In this document: positions 45,427-55,712 of the stretch, piece after piece
Layout: each line of letters begins with the position of its first letter
How positions within the stretch are numbered: the first letter of the stretch is position 1
Assembly (NCBI RefSeq): GCF_014695585.1
Contig: NZ_JACJON010000034.1
Coordinates: forward strand, 103,854 to 167,853
Direction: 5' to 3'
DNA: 64,000 nucleotides
Origin: Microcoleus sp. FACHB-831
Lineage (GTDB): Bacteria > Cyanobacteriota > Cyanobacteriia > Cyanobacteriales > FACHB-T130
Translations under genes and position numbers: made by a program
Notes under the pieces: generated by a model
Told to the model about the DNA's origin: nothing
Databases searched by the model: none
What the model saw: the letters and a program-made list of their open reading frames with translations, nothing else

Positions 45427-45480
45427 GTATTAAACTATACAAAAAACTGTATTAGACTCAGATTTAGTAATCTTTACTAC
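45427..45480 (+). promoter_or_regulatory. Two NtcA-type boxes upstream of ntcA
   Basis: Two perfect GTA-N8-TAC palindromes lie 40 bases apart: GTATTAAACTATAC (45427-45440) and GTAATCTTTACTAC (45467-45480). They are 90-143 bases before the preferred ntcA start. Candidate -10 boxes are TAATCT (45468-45473) and TATATG (45512-45517), neither at the ideal spacing. ntcA is known to regulate itself in other cyanobacteria, so autoregulation is likely. Confidence 0.65.
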
Positions 45481-45569
45481 ACTCAAGAATCTCTCACATT
45501 CGGTGGGGCGATATATGGGGTAAGATCGGCAATCTGTTGGCAGAAGTTGCCAGGGCGTTAGTTATAGCA

Positions 45570-46247
45570 ATGGATAGGGTCGTGACGCAAGATAGACCAC
45601 TAGCAACTGTGTTCCGTCAAATGGGAGGTGGAGGGTTTCCACCGATGGTGGAGACGTTTGAACGGGGCAAGACTATCTTTTTCCCCGGAGACCCAGCCGA
45701 ACGGGTGTATTTTTTGCTTAAAGGTGCCGTCAAGCTATCCAGGGTTTACGAGGCTGGAGAAGAAATAACCGTCGCACTGTTGCGAGAAAACAGCGTTTTC
45801 GGGGTGTTGTCGCTGATTACCGGACACCGTTCTGATAGGTTTTACCACGCGGTTGCATTTACTCCAGTAGATCTGCTTTCGGCACCGATCGATCAGGTAG
45901 AGCAATCACTGAAGGACAATCCAGAACTATCGATGTTGATGTTGCGGGGTCTTTCTTCGCGGATTTTGCAAACCGAAATGATGATCGAGACCCTCGCGCA
46001 CCGAGATATGGGTTCACGATTGGTGAGTTTTTTGTTGATTCTCTGTCGCGATTTTGGGATGCCGACGGGTGATGGAATTACGATCGATCTGAAGCTGTCT
46101 CATCAGGCGATCGCCGAAGCAATTGGCTCAACCCGCGTTACTGTAACGCGCTTACTTGGAGAACTTCGGCAGGAAAAAATGATTTCTATCCATAAGAAAA
46201 AAATTACCGTTCATAACCCCGTAGCCTTGTCCCAGCAGTTTACCTAA
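45570..46247 (+). CDS. ntcA: Global nitrogen regulator NtcA
   Basis: NtcA is the CRP-family activator of nitrogen assimilation genes in cyanobacteria, stimulated by 2-oxoglutarate and PipX. The effector domain has [42 protein letters not shown]. The dimer helix reads [29 protein letters not shown], and the DNA-recognition helix is [24 protein letters not shown]. The sequence is nearly identical to known NtcA proteins. The ATG at 45570 gives 225 residues, close to the usual 223; the frame opens at 45537. Two NtcA-type boxes precede it. Confidence 0.96.
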   Translation: MDRVVTQDRPLATVFRQMGGGGFPPMVETFERGKTIFFPGDPAERVYFLLKGAVKLSRVYEAGEEITVALLRENSVFGVLSLITGHRSDRFYHAVAFTPVDLLSAPIDQVEQSLKDNPELSMLMLRGLSSRILQTEMMIETLAHRDMGSRLVSFLLILCRDFGMPTGDGITIDLKLSHQAIAEAIGSTRVTVTRLLGELRQEKMISIHKKKITVHNPVALSQQFT

Positions 46248-46370
46248 ACTTGGTTTGGGGAAGGAAAATGAGTTTTGAGTTTTGAGTTTAATCTCCGGCT
46301 CTCTGACTCTCCGACTCTCCCCTGCACCAGTAAAGCCTAGTTAGGATGGGGATGAAGCGAGGGAATTTAG

Positions 46371-48137
46371 ATGACCACCAGCGCGTTCGTCCTGGTTTTG
46401 TCGATTTTAGTTTTGGGCGGCGCGATCGCGACTGCGGGCGATCGCATTGGTACGAAGGTGGGAAAGGCGCGGCTGAGTCTGTTCAATCTGCGTCCCCGCA
46501 GCACTGCTGTTGTAGTGACAATGCTGACGGGTGTTATGGTTTCAGCCTCAACTCTGGCAGTTCTATTTGCTACCAGCGAACAATTGCGGATTGGAGTTTT
46601 TAGGCTGGAAACTATTCAGAAAAGGCTTAGAGCAGCCCGTAGAGATTTAGATGCAGCTGTTGAACAAAAAAAACAGATTGAAAGCGAACTAACCAAAGCT
46701 AGAGCCGACCAAGTTGATGCCCAGAAGCGTTTAGATACTACTAATGAGTTTTTGAAGACGGCTATAGCCAAACAAGCAGAAACAGCCACTCAGCTCAATC
46801 GCACTCAAACTCAGTTGAGTTCTGTTTCTTCACAAGCTGAGTTGCTGCGTTCCGACATCCAAAAAACAAGAGCAGAACGCGAACAACTGATCCAACAGCG
46901 GGATTTAGTTAAGGTTGAACTTGCTCAACTTAAAGCTGAAAATACCCAAGCATTGGCTGAAAATACTCAACTCAAAGCTGAAAACACCTCAATAAAATCT
47001 GAGAATAATTCCCTCAAAGGTCAAAACGAGCAGCTGAAAGCTCAAAACGAGCAAGTTAGCGCTCAAAATAATCAATTGGACGCTCGAAATGCTCAATTGA
47101 GCGCTCAAAACAACCAACTGGGCGCTCAGAATACTCAATTAAGCGCTCAAAATAATCAATTAAAAACTCAAAACAATCAACTGGGCGCTCAAAATAATCA
47201 GCTAAAAACTCAAAACCAACAACTAAATGCTGAAGTTAGGGAACGCGACCAGGAAATTGCTAATAAAGCGCGAACTATTACCGAGCGCGAGAACAAAATA
47301 GCAGGGCAAGATCGAGTGATTGTCCAGCGCGAAACTCGGCTCAAACAACTGGAGGAAAACCTATCGCAAAAGGATAGACAAATTTCCCAAAAAAATCGAG
47401 AACTGCAAGAGCGATCGCAACAACTCCAAGAACGAGAAAAACAACTAGCTTTCCTACAACAGGAAGTAGCCGCCCTAGAGCAGTATTATCAGTCTTATCA
47501 AGTTCTCCGCCAGGGTAACGTCGCCTTGCTGCGAGGTGAGGTTCTGGCGTCGGGCGTCGTTCGTATTGTCGATCCCTCAGCGGCTCGCAAAGCTGTAGAT
47601 CAGTTGTTAACCGAAGCAAACCGGACTGCGATTGAGCAAACTAAGCTGGGTACTACCGATGTAGATCAACGGGTGGTGCAAATTACCCAAGCAGAAGTGG
47701 ATCGGTTGTTGAGCGAGATTAAGGATGGGCGAGACTATGTGGTGAGAATTCTCTCCGGTGGGAACTATGTGAAGGGAGAAAAACAAGTACAAGTCTTGGC
47801 AAATGCTGTTGTTAATCAGGTTGTTTTTAAGGCTGGTGATGTTATAGCCACAACTTCTGCTGATTCCGCTACGATGAGTGAGGAACAAATGCGACAGCGC
47901 TTAGAGCAGCTAGTTGTAGCGTCGCAATTCAGGGCGCGTCGTGGTGGAATTCTGGGTGATAAAGTCCAAATTGGTGACGGTCGCATCATTACGCTGATCA
48001 ATTTCATCGAGCAGCTAAAGCAGTATCAAGAGCCTGTAGATCTCGTAGCAGTGATAGCAGAAGATACTTACACTGCTGGCCCCCTTAAAATGAAGTTGGT
48101 GGCAATTAAAAAAGGACAAGTTATTTTTAGCACGTAA
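46371..48137 (+). CDS. DUF3084 coiled-coil membrane protein
   Basis: A 588-residue protein of the cyanobacterial DUF3084 family, function unknown. Two N-terminal membrane helices (FVLVLSILVLGGAIATAGD and AVVVTMLTGVMVSASTLAVLF) flank the conserved GKARLSLFNLRPRSTAV. A coiled coil runs from about residue 80 to 370. Its middle holds tandem heptads of the form QLxAQNN, coded by 21-base repeats (46930-47230). The C-terminal globular domain follows (VLRQGNVALLRGEVLASGVVRI to the end). The next genes, a YqgF-like protein and DUF3146, often accompany it in cyanobacteria. Confidence 0.85.
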   Translation: MTTSAFVLVLSILVLGGAIATAGDRIGTKVGKARLSLFNLRPRSTAVVVTMLTGVMVSASTLAVLFATSEQLRIGVFRLETIQKRLRAARRDLDAAVEQKKQIESELTKARADQVDAQKRLDTTNEFLKTAIAKQAETATQLNRTQTQLSSVSSQAELLRSDIQKTRAEREQLIQQRDLVKVELAQLKAENTQALAENTQLKAENTSIKSENNSLKGQNEQLKAQNEQVSAQNNQLDARNAQLSAQNNQLGAQNTQLSAQNNQLKTQNNQLGAQNNQLKTQNQQLNAEVRERDQEIANKARTITERENKIAGQDRVIVQRETRLKQLEENLSQKDRQISQKNRELQERSQQLQEREKQLAFLQQEVAALEQYYQSYQVLRQGNVALLRGEVLASGVVRIVDPSAARKAVDQLLTEANRTAIEQTKLGTTDVDQRVVQITQAEVDRLLSEIKDGRDYVVRILSGGNYVKGEKQVQVLANAVVNQVVFKAGDVIATTSADSATMSEEQMRQRLEQLVVASQFRARRGGILGDKVQIGDGRIITLINFIEQLKQYQEPVDLVAVIAEDTYTAGPLKMKLVAIKKGQVIFST

Positions 48138-48223
48138 ATATTATGTTTTATTGGTTATTGTAATCAACAATAACCACGATCAATGAACAATCAACAATGA
48201 ACAATTAACTAACAATACTTTAT

Positions 48224-48643
48224 ATGTTTTTAGGATTCGATCCAGGGCGCGATAAGTGTGGTTTAGCTGTATTGGGGGTTGATAGGCAACTGCATTACCA
48301 TCAGGTTGTGCCCTCAGAAGATGCGATCGCTACTATTGAAAGCTTGCAGACGCAGTTTCCTATCGCTACTCTCGTAATGGGAGATCAAACTACTTCCAAA
48401 AAATGGAAGCAAAAACTTTCTACCTCCTTGTCACAAGAGGTGAAGATTGTCTTGGTTGATGAGCGTTACAGTAGTTTGGAAGCACGCGATCGCTACTGGC
48501 AAATGTATCCCCCCAAAGGTCTTTCTAGCTTGATACCCCAAGGATTGCGGCAACCACCCCGACCCGTTGATGATATTGTCGCCATCCTTCTCATCGAGCG
48601 ATATCTGCAACAACTAACGTCTACAAATAATTTTCAAGGGTGA
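48224..48643 (+). CDS. YqgF/RuvX-like RNase H-fold protein
   Basis: A 139-residue protein with the RNase H-like fold of the YqgF (RuvX) family, whose members process pre-16S rRNA. The N-terminal MFLGFDPGRDKCGLAV has the catalytic Asp in FDPG. Later acidic positions are seen in VLVDERYSSLEARDRYW and RPVDDIVAILLIERYL. It differs from the standard YqgF, so a separate cyanobacterial paralogue is likely. It starts 87 bases after the DUF3084 gene. Confidence 0.78.
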   Translation: MFLGFDPGRDKCGLAVLGVDRQLHYHQVVPSEDAIATIESLQTQFPIATLVMGDQTTSKKWKQKLSTSLSQEVKIVLVDERYSSLEARDRYWQMYPPKGLSSLIPQGLRQPPRPVDDIVAILLIERYLQQLTSTNNFQG

Positions 48644-48677
48644 ATCGACAAATCAAAAAAAATCAATCTAACAAGTC

Positions 48678-48968
48678 TTAAAGTTCAGCGCGGATAGTAA
48701 ACGCATAATCGCCACCAGGCTCTAGCTGGTAATCGCATCGCTCTAAAAATCGGCCTAGCGGTTCTTGAATTAAAGCGCGTCCCAGGGAAGGCTTAACCGA
48801 TAGCTGACCCCGACGGAAAGACCACTGGAACTGCCACTGGTATTCCGCCGCCGTAACTTCCCCGATGATTTGCCCCTGTTGCCAGGATAGCTGGGTAATG
48901 CGGACGTGGGCGGTGGTTTCAGGGAGATACTTCTTCACAATGGAACTGATTTTTAGCTGCTTTAACAA
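48678..48968 (-). CDS. DUF3146 family protein
   Basis: A 96-residue cyanobacterial protein of unknown role. The family text is clear: LPETTAHVRITQLSWQQGQI, AAEYQWQFQWSFRRGQLSVKPSLGRALIQEPLGRFLE and YQLEPGGDYAFTIRAEL. It is soluble and likely beta-rich. The frame starts at ATG 48968; a later start closer to LPETT is also possible. It is convergent with the YqgF-like gene. Confidence 0.85.
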   Translation of the reverse strand: MLKQLKISSIVKKYLPETTAHVRITQLSWQQGQIIGEVTAAEYQWQFQWSFRRGQLSVKPSLGRALIQEPLGRFLERCDYQLEPGGDYAFTIRAEL

Positions 48969-49112
48969 ATCACGATATCAAACAGATTGCGATCGCGCTC
49001 AACATCACATCATCCTGCTAAGGTGATATCCAGCTTGTACGAGAAAATACCCATACTATCCCAGGAGTAACTAGGATCGAAGAAGTAACGCACAGCAACA
49101 GGAGGTATGATT

Positions 49113-50531
49113 TTGACCCGTTTATCGTCTGACCCAACCTCAAATCTAGACCGAGAATTCGACAGTGCCATTTTTAGTTTTGAAGAAATTCAAGCGGAAC
49201 TCAACTATAAAAAGGCACAGGATTCACTACGGGAACTGGTAGAAAATCTCGACCTAACTGCACAGGAAGTAGTGGGTCTGGAGTCAGAAATTAATGGATT
49301 GGCAACGATGCTGGACAAGTTAGAACGCACTTGCATCCAGATAGCAGCTTTTGGCATGGTGGGACGAGGCAAATCTTCCGTCCTCAACTCGTTGCTGGGT
49401 CAGAATGTCTTTGAAACTGGCCCGCTGCACGGCGTCACCCGCACCAGCCAAGGTGCTAACTGGACGGGCGACAGTGGTGATGTTTTGCGAGTAGCGTTCC
49501 CTGGTGTGGCGAATTCGCAGATTGAGTTGATTGATACGCCTGGAATTGACGAAGTGGAGGGTACGCAGAGGGAAGCACTGGCACATCAGGTTGCGAAAAA
49601 TGCTGACTTGCTGCTGTTTATCGTTTCCGGCGATATGACAAAAGTGGAATTTGAGGCGCTGTCGCAACTCCGGGAAGTTGGTAAACCAATGTTGCTGGTG
49701 TTTAACAAGATCGACCAGTATCCTGATGCAGACCGCATGGCTATTTACCGCAAAATTCGGGATGAACGGGTGAAGGAGTTACTCTCACCAGAAGAAATTG
49801 TCATGGTTGCTGCTTCACCCTTAGTCGCGCAGGCGGTGCGGCGTGCGGATGGGGGTAGGGGGGTGCAGCGAGTCCCAGGAAAGCCGCAAGTTGAGGAACT
49901 GAAGCGGAAAATTATCGAGATTTTGCATAGAGAGGGGAAATCCCTTGTGGCGCTGAATACGATGCTGTATGCGGGTGATGTGAACGAGCAACTGGTGCAG
50001 CGGAAGATGGAGATTAGGGAGGAGAGTGCGAATCAGTTAATTTGGAAGGCGGTGATGACGAAGGCGCTAGCGATCGCTCTCAATCCTGTTACTGTTGTAG
50101 ATCTCCTCAGCGGCGCGGCGATCGATATTGCCATGATTTTGGGGTTATCTAGGTTATATGGAATATCGATGAATCAACAGGGTGCTGTTGGTTTGCTCAA
50201 AAGAATTGCTATTAGTATGGGTGGAATTAGTGCTAGCGAACTTTTGGCGACTTTGGGGCTTAGTTCGCTCAAAGGGTTGTTGGGATTATCGGCACCTGTA
50301 ACGGGGGGAATTTCGTTAGCGCCTTATCTTTCGGTCGCTATAACTCAGGCGGGTGTTGCGGGTGTTTCATCTTATGCAATTGGGCAAGTAACTAAAACTT
50401 ATTTGGCTAATGGCGCGTCTTGGGGGCCAGATGGCCCTAAAGCTGTTGTAAGCCGCATTCTTGCATCTCTTGATGAGACTTCTATTCTTAATCGAATTAA
50501 GAATGAGTTGAGTGCGAAGTTAGGTAGTTGA
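49113..50531 (+). CDS. Dynamin/Era-like GTPase with DUF697 domain
   Basis: A protein of about 472 residues. An N-terminal helical part leads to a GTPase domain with G1 GMVGRGKSSVLNSLLG, G3 LIDTPGIDEVEG and G4 VFNKIDQYPD. The C-terminal half is a DUF697-type hydrophobic domain (KALAIALNPVTVVDLLSGAAIDIAMILGLSRLYG), typical of membrane-associated GTPases. AGGAGG at 49100-49105 touches the ATG at 49107 with no spacing. The TTG at 49113 lies seven bases away and is the better start. Such proteins may act in membrane remodelling or ion regulation; this is not established. Confidence 0.85.
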   Translation: MTRLSSDPTSNLDREFDSAIFSFEEIQAELNYKKAQDSLRELVENLDLTAQEVVGLESEINGLATMLDKLERTCIQIAAFGMVGRGKSSVLNSLLGQNVFETGPLHGVTRTSQGANWTGDSGDVLRVAFPGVANSQIELIDTPGIDEVEGTQREALAHQVAKNADLLLFIVSGDMTKVEFEALSQLREVGKPMLLVFNKIDQYPDADRMAIYRKIRDERVKELLSPEEIVMVAASPLVAQAVRRADGGRGVQRVPGKPQVEELKRKIIEILHREGKSLVALNTMLYAGDVNEQLVQRKMEIREESANQLIWKAVMTKALAIALNPVTVVDLLSGAAIDIAMILGLSRLYGISMNQQGAVGLLKRIAISMGGISASELLATLGLSSLKGLLGLSAPVTGGISLAPYLSVAITQAGVAGVSSYAIGQVTKTYLANGASWGPDGPKAVVSRILASLDETSILNRIKNELSAKLGS

Positions 50532-50919
50532 ATGGTTTTATTTGCTTTTTTTAGAGGGCGATCGCCACGAGCTTGCCCTTGTTTAAATCTTACCTAAATC
50601 AATCCCAAATTACCCCATCTTTCCCCCCCCAAAAAATATTATGTAAAATTTTCCCAAACTACTTGTGTTTTGCAACGGAACATCATAATATAGTAATTGT
50701 ATTTGTCTAGCTACATACAGCACTTGAAAAGTATGTCGCTTGACGCGCATGGGACGTTTGTCCCGTGCGCGGGGATAAGTAAAAAAGCGCATTGGAACTT
50801 AGGTTGGGTTGGAAACTTGGAGAGGAAAGATACCAAGTTTTTATAAATTAACTGGGTAAATGTTGTTAGCGATCGCATCGTGGGTTAAGCCGATTAAACA
50901 CTATCGCTAAATGTCATTG
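50532..50919. other. Spacer with a GC-rich hairpin
   Basis: GCGCATGGGAC (50745-50755) pairs with GTCCCGTGCGC (50760-50770) around GTTT, with one wobble. No T tract follows, so a terminator role is unlikely. A run of Cs (50622-50631) and one HIP1-like site are also present. No gene is supported; a 60-residue minus frame here lacks any family feature. Confidence 0.5.
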
Positions 50920-53571
50920 TTAACCCCAGTCTGCGCCACATATGTGAATCATTTCTGCCACTAAACCCGTCCATCCAGTTTGATGGCTGGCACCAAGACC
51001 TGCCCCATTGTCGCCATGAAAGTATTCATAGAAAAGAATCAAATTGCGCCAATTAGGGTCGGTTTGGAATTTTTCAATTCCGCCATACACAGGACGATTT
51101 CCAGCGGCATCTTTTAGAAAAATCCGCACTAGCCTTTGAGATAATTCAGTTGCAACTTCTGCCAAAGTCATTTCTTGACCAGAACCAGTAGGACACTCGA
51201 TTTTAAAATCATCTCCCAGGTAATGGTGAAACTTCCTTAAAGACTCAATGATTAGATAATTTACCGGGAACCAAACTGGCCCGCGCCAGTTGGAATTTCC
51301 ACCAAAAAGATTGTTGCTAGATTCTGCTGGATCGTAATCTACGCGAAATTCACACCCATTTATATGAAAAATATAAGGATGGGTGGCATGAAATTTGGAA
51401 AGCGCACGAATCCCATAATCTCCCAAAAACTCCGTTTCATCCAGCAATTTTTGCAGAATTCGCTTGAGTTTACCGCGATAGACAATTGCCAGGAGTCTTA
51501 TAGCACCGATACCGGGAGTTTCCATACAAGCAACATTTTGTTTCAAGTCTGGACGATTGCTAATAAACCATTCCATCCGTTTTTTAAAGCCTGGAAGCTG
51601 GTTTAAAGTTTCCGGTTCAAGTGTCTCAACGGCGAAAAGCGGAATCAGCCCAACCATCGAACGAACTTTCAACTTTAAATTTTGCTTGTCGGGTAGATGC
51701 AGAACATCATAATAAAAGCCATCTTCTTCATCCCATAATTCGGCGTTGGTTTGGCCAATGTGGTTCATGGCGTCAGCTATATAAAGAAAATGCTCGAAAA
51801 ATTTGCTGGCGATATCTTCGTAAGCTGAATTAGACTTGGCTAATTCGAGCGCGATCGCTAGCATATTTAGAGAATACATTCCCATCCAACTTGTACCATC
51901 GGACTGATCTATATATCCGCCAGTTGGCAGCTGAGAACTTCTATCGAAAACTCCAATATTATCTAATCCTAAGAATCCACCTTGGAATACATTTTTGCCT
52001 GCTACATCTTTACGATTCACCCACCAAGTAAAATTAAGCAATAACTTCTGAAACACCCGTTCCAAAAAATGTCTATCTGCGCGTCCATACATTTTTTGCT
52101 CAATGTTATAGACACGCCATGCAGCCCAAGCATAAACTGGCGGGTTAACATCGCTAAAATCCCACTCATACGCCGGAATCTGCCCGTTGGGGTGCATATA
52201 CCACTCCCTCGTTAATACATCCAGTTGCTTTTTAGCAAAATCTGGATCGACCATTGCTAGAGGGATAGTATGAAAAGCTAAATCCCAAGCAGCAAACCAA
52301 GGATATTCCCATTTATCTGGCATCGAGAGAATATCATCATTGTAGAGATGAATCCAATCGTGATTTCTCCCGTTTCTGCGTTCATTCGGTGGCGGTGGAG
52401 CAGCGGGATCGCCTTTCAACCACTCTTCTACAACATAATGATAAAATTGCTTGCTCCACAACATTCCTGCCATAGCTTGTCGCTGTATGTTACGCATATC
52501 TTCTGATAGCGATAATGGAGCAAGGCGTTGATAAAATTCATCGGCTTCCTGCTTGCGACTTTTAAAAATATTATTAAAATCCAAGCCAAATGGTTGCAAT
52601 AAATCCGGTAATTCATTCAGGCGTAGTTGAATTGTTTTAGTTTCAACTGCACCAATAGTTAGCAAATAATTGGCTGCAAATTTAGTCCCTTTCTTATTGC
52701 GGTTTATAGCATCTTTCCGACCGCCTACAAGATAATCGTTAATACCATCTTTAACATACGCAGAATTATTGCTGACGCCAAATACCCTTGCTTCATTGGT
52801 TTCGTTTTCTGTAAACAAAAGTTCCGGGGAACCGTCACAATACAGCCATCTTTTTCCCAATGTTGAATGTTCAGTTTCTATAATGCTAAATTCAGCTTCG
52901 GCTTTGCTGGCTTTCAGTAATGGCTTCTCGTTGCTGGGATTCCACGACCAAGTGTTGCGAAACCAAAGAGTAGGTAAAAGATGTAATGTTTTCTCTTCAG
53001 TTGCCCGATTAGTGGCAGTAATTTTAATGAGAATATCATCGGGAGAATTTTTTGCATACTCTATAAAAACATCAAAGTAGCAATTGCCATCAAAAACTCC
53101 CGTATCAAGCAGTTCAAACTCTGGCTGTTGACGGCTTCTAGATTTATTTTCTTCAACCAGTTGGGAATAAGGAAAAGCTCGGTGGGGATATTTATATAAA
53201 CATTTCATGTAGGAATGGGTAGGAGTGCTGTCTAAATAGAAGTAGTATTCTTTGACATCTTCCCCATGATTGCCTTCAGTTCCGCTTAACCCAAAAAGTC
53301 GTTCTTTCAAAATTGGATCTTCGCCATTCCAGAGGGCGATCGCAAAACACAATCGCTGATGGTTATCAGAAATTCCGGCAATTCCATCTTCACCCCAGCG
53401 ATAGGCGCGGGAGCGGGCTTGTTCGTGTGTAAAATAATCCCACGCAGATCCGCTGTGGCTGTAATCTTCTCGCACGGTTCCCCACTGCCGTTCGCTCAAA
53501 TATGGCCCCCAACGCCTCCAATGAGCTTGTTTATTTCGTGCTTCTTCTAGCCTTTTTTCTTCTGGGGTCAT
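50920..53571 (-). CDS. GH63-family glycoside hydrolase
   Basis: An 883-residue cytoplasmic enzyme of the GH63/MGH1-like glucosidase group (alpha-toroid fold). Features are [38 protein letters not shown] at the start, then [75 protein letters not shown] and [13 protein letters not shown] near the end. Relatives act on alpha-glucosides such as glucosylglycerate or mannosyl oligosaccharides; the substrate here is not known. It has no signal peptide. It stands alone with no sugar genes beside it. Confidence 0.87.
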   Translation of the reverse strand: MTPEEKRLEEARNKQAHWRRWGPYLSERQWGTVREDYSHSGSAWDYFTHEQARSRAYRWGEDGIAGISDNHQRLCFAIALWNGEDPILKERLFGLSGTEGNHGEDVKEYYFYLDSTPTHSYMKCLYKYPHRAFPYSQLVEENKSRSRQQPEFELLDTGVFDGNCYFDVFIEYAKNSPDDILIKITATNRATEEKTLHLLPTLWFRNTWSWNPSNEKPLLKASKAEAEFSIIETEHSTLGKRWLYCDGSPELLFTENETNEARVFGVSNNSAYVKDGINDYLVGGRKDAINRNKKGTKFAANYLLTIGAVETKTIQLRLNELPDLLQPFGLDFNNIFKSRKQEADEFYQRLAPLSLSEDMRNIQRQAMAGMLWSKQFYHYVVEEWLKGDPAAPPPPNERRNGRNHDWIHLYNDDILSMPDKWEYPWFAAWDLAFHTIPLAMVDPDFAKKQLDVLTREWYMHPNGQIPAYEWDFSDVNPPVYAWAAWRVYNIEQKMYGRADRHFLERVFQKLLLNFTWWVNRKDVAGKNVFQGGFLGLDNIGVFDRSSQLPTGGYIDQSDGTSWMGMYSLNMLAIALELAKSNSAYEDIASKFFEHFLYIADAMNHIGQTNAELWDEEDGFYYDVLHLPDKQNLKLKVRSMVGLIPLFAVETLEPETLNQLPGFKKRMEWFISNRPDLKQNVACMETPGIGAIRLLAIVYRGKLKRILQKLLDETEFLGDYGIRALSKFHATHPYIFHINGCEFRVDYDPAESSNNLFGGNSNWRGPVWFPVNYLIIESLRKFHHYLGDDFKIECPTGSGQEMTLAEVATELSQRLVRIFLKDAAGNRPVYGGIEKFQTDPNWRNLILFYEYFHGDNGAGLGASHQTGWTGLVAEMIHICGADWG

Positions 53572-53756
53572 GTTTTTATCCTGCTAGGTAGTAGGTAAGC
53601 AAGTAAGCAAGTCAAAAGCATTATCCTTGCCAGACACTTAACGTTGAATATACGAAAGATTTCTATTCACACTAATATGATAGTTGGCTAAACACTTTGT
53701 TCAGAAAATATGACCATATTTTTAGAAAAAACTCATAATCTACGCACCTAATAAAA

Positions 53757-53787
53757 AACCGGATTTCTTTTAGATACCCGGTTGCTG
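53757..53787 (-). terminator. Terminator-like palindrome between two minus-strand genes
   Basis: AACCGG (53757-53762) pairs with CCGGTT (53778-53783), with GATACCC inside. On the minus strand the hairpin is followed by a T run (complement of 53751-53756). It suits the end of the mechanosensitive-channel gene. The GATACCC core links it to the palindrome at 1844-1875. Confidence 0.6.
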
Positions 53788-53843
53788 TGTGTGTTTTGTT
53801 GGATTAATAAGGTGAGCAGGACTCACCCTATGGAAATTATCTA

Positions 53844-55712
53844 CTAAGACGGATTGCTATCTTTGAATGATGACAACCATTCACGGACTTGCTGTGCGGC
53901 AATATCCCGACCGCCTAAACCGAAGGCGAGGGCAATGGCAACAGCGATCGCTCCAAATAACAATCCAAACGCTAAATTAACTATGTCGCTGGCAATCCCC
54001 ATCTGTTGCAGCGCCATTGCTGAAACGAGGGCAATTATTGCAATCCGCGCCGTCTGAGCCAGTATCCGCGATTGCTTCGTACCGCTACTAAGAATCAGGT
54101 TAAAGGCTAAGTTCGCCAGGTACAGACCAATGGCAAATACCACCAACCCACCTAAAATCCGACCGGATACCCCAACAATCCCGCTGACAATTGCGCTTAA
54201 AGCCGGAATCCTCAGCACGTCAGTTGCGGCGACTGTAGCAATCAACATAATGCCTACCAGAACTACAATACCCGCCAGTTCTGACGGAGTTCGAGTTGGA
54301 GTTGCTGTTGACTGAAGGGCGGTAGATTGTGCAGTTGGTAAACCATATTCTTCTGCTGTTGAACTGGTACGAGGTAAACCATATTCTGCTGCTGAACTGG
54401 TACGAGGTAAACCAAATTCTTCTGGTGTTGAACTGGTACGAGGTAAACCAAATTCTTCTCCTACTGAACTGGTACGAGGTGGGGGATCTGTAAAATCCTC
54501 TAGGTTCGCTTCATTAGCAGGAGGGGGAGGGGATACAGCCTGATTGCGGCTATAGGGTCGCGATTGCAATCCCATCCAGTAGAAAATGTTGTTGAAACCA
54601 ACGCTCGTTAAGATGTTGGTTACTAGGTCTGAGACAAATTGACCCAAGAAGTAAGCGAGAGCCAGAATCAACGCCGCCGTAAAAATTTGCGGTATAGCAT
54701 TGAGAATCTGGGTCAGCATCGAGACAGCGGGGGCAGAGATGGCGTCAATTTTGAGAGCTTGAAGCGCCGCGATCGCTGTCGGAATCAAAATTAACACGTA
54801 GACCGCTGTCCCCAGCAGCCAGGATAGCGTCTGTCCGCCCCTTGCAGGTGATATGCCGAATCTGGCACCAAGCCCATCGGTCCCCGTTGCTGCTAGCAGA
54901 TTTGTTACAATCCGCCGCACCACTTGGGCAATAAACCAACCCGTAGCACCAATCAGCACCGCCCCGAAAATATTCGGCAGAACCGAGAGTATCTGATTGA
55001 GCAACTGCTGCACTGGTTGCAGCGTTCCCTGCAACTCCAGGGTACTCAATATCGACGGTAGGAACAGTAAGAAAATGAACCAGTAGAGCGCATTTCCGAG
55101 GGTGTCGCTGAGCGTAAACTGGTTTGTTGCAGGCGCTCCGTTTACTTGTTGACCCAAACGCTCATCCAAGCGAAACGTCCGCAACCCCCGCGTCAGCAGC
55201 AGCTTTGACAGGGTTGCTAGCACCCAAGCTATCCCTAACAAAATCCCTGCACTCACTAGGCGAGGCACGAACCTTGTTATTTGCTCTAATAAACTATTGA
55301 GGGGGCCGGAAACCGCTGTTAGCTGTATCGCTTGTAAAAATGCGACGATAGCAAACAGCATGATCAGCCAAAAAATGGCACCCGAAATCCATTTTTCTAC
55401 CGCTGGTGCTTCAGAGCCTTGGCGTCCGGTAATCCAGGCTGCTATTCGATTATCGATGTTCGTGCGGTTCAGCAGGTTTTCTGTCAGACCTTGGACACCT
55501 TTAGCGACCAAGAAGCCGATTATTAGGGCACAAATCCCATATATGAGATTTAGCAGCGAAGTGCCAAAATACGAACCAAGTTGCGTGCCAAGTTGTGCCT
55601 TAATTGTGTCTAACGCCGGGAAGCCCGTTGTATTCTGGGCCAAGAGTGCTGGCGATGACCCGGATAATCCAGCATCAATTGTTTGTGCAATTCCTTGCCA
55701 AGTTCCATTCAT
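53844..55712 (-). CDS. Mechanosensitive ion channel family protein
   Basis: A 622-residue membrane protein with several conserved TM-helix repeat units (as in LTENLLNRTNI, LSTLELQGTLQPVQQLLNQILSVLPNIFGAVLI, LQALKIDAISAPAVSMLTQILNAIPQIFTAALIL). These repeats are usual in cyanobacterial proteins annotated as MscS-like channels. A disordered linker (about residues 375-470) holds four copies of a GLPRTSS motif. The last unit ends LLFGAIAVAIALAFGLGGRDIAAQQVREWL, resembling the MscS pore helix. It probably responds to membrane tension; this is inference from the family. Confidence 0.82.
   Translation of the reverse strand: MNGTWQGIAQTIDAGLSGSSPALLAQNTTGFPALDTIKAQLGTQLGSYFGTSLLNLIYGICALIIGFLVAKGVQGLTENLLNRTNIDNRIAAWITGRQGSEAPAVEKWISGAIFWLIMLFAIVAFLQAIQLTAVSGPLNSLLEQITRFVPRLVSAGILLGIAWVLATLSKLLLTRGLRTFRLDERLGQQVNGAPATNQFTLSDTLGNALYWFIFLLFLPSILSTLELQGTLQPVQQLLNQILSVLPNIFGAVLIGATGWFIAQVVRRIVTNLLAATGTDGLGARFGISPARGGQTLSWLLGTAVYVLILIPTAIAALQALKIDAISAPAVSMLTQILNAIPQIFTAALILALAYFLGQFVSDLVTNILTSVGFNNIFYWMGLQSRPYSRNQAVSPPPPANEANLEDFTDPPPRTSSVGEEFGLPRTSSTPEEFGLPRTSSAAEYGLPRTSSTAEEYGLPTAQSTALQSTATPTRTPSELAGIVVLVGIMLIATVAATDVLRIPALSAIVSGIVGVSGRILGGLVVFAIGLYLANLAFNLILSSGTKQSRILAQTARIAIIALVSAMALQQMGIASDIVNLAFGLLFGAIAVAIALAFGLGGRDIAAQQVREWLSSFKDSNPS

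Noticed and set aside
46990..47230. Regular repeats that at first resembled a CRISPR array
   Set aside because: They are 21-base in-frame coding repeats without spacers, inside the DUF3084 coiled coil.
50610..50792. A 60-residue minus-strand frame
   Set aside because: It spans a poly-C run and a hairpin, lacks a ribosome-binding site and any family feature.
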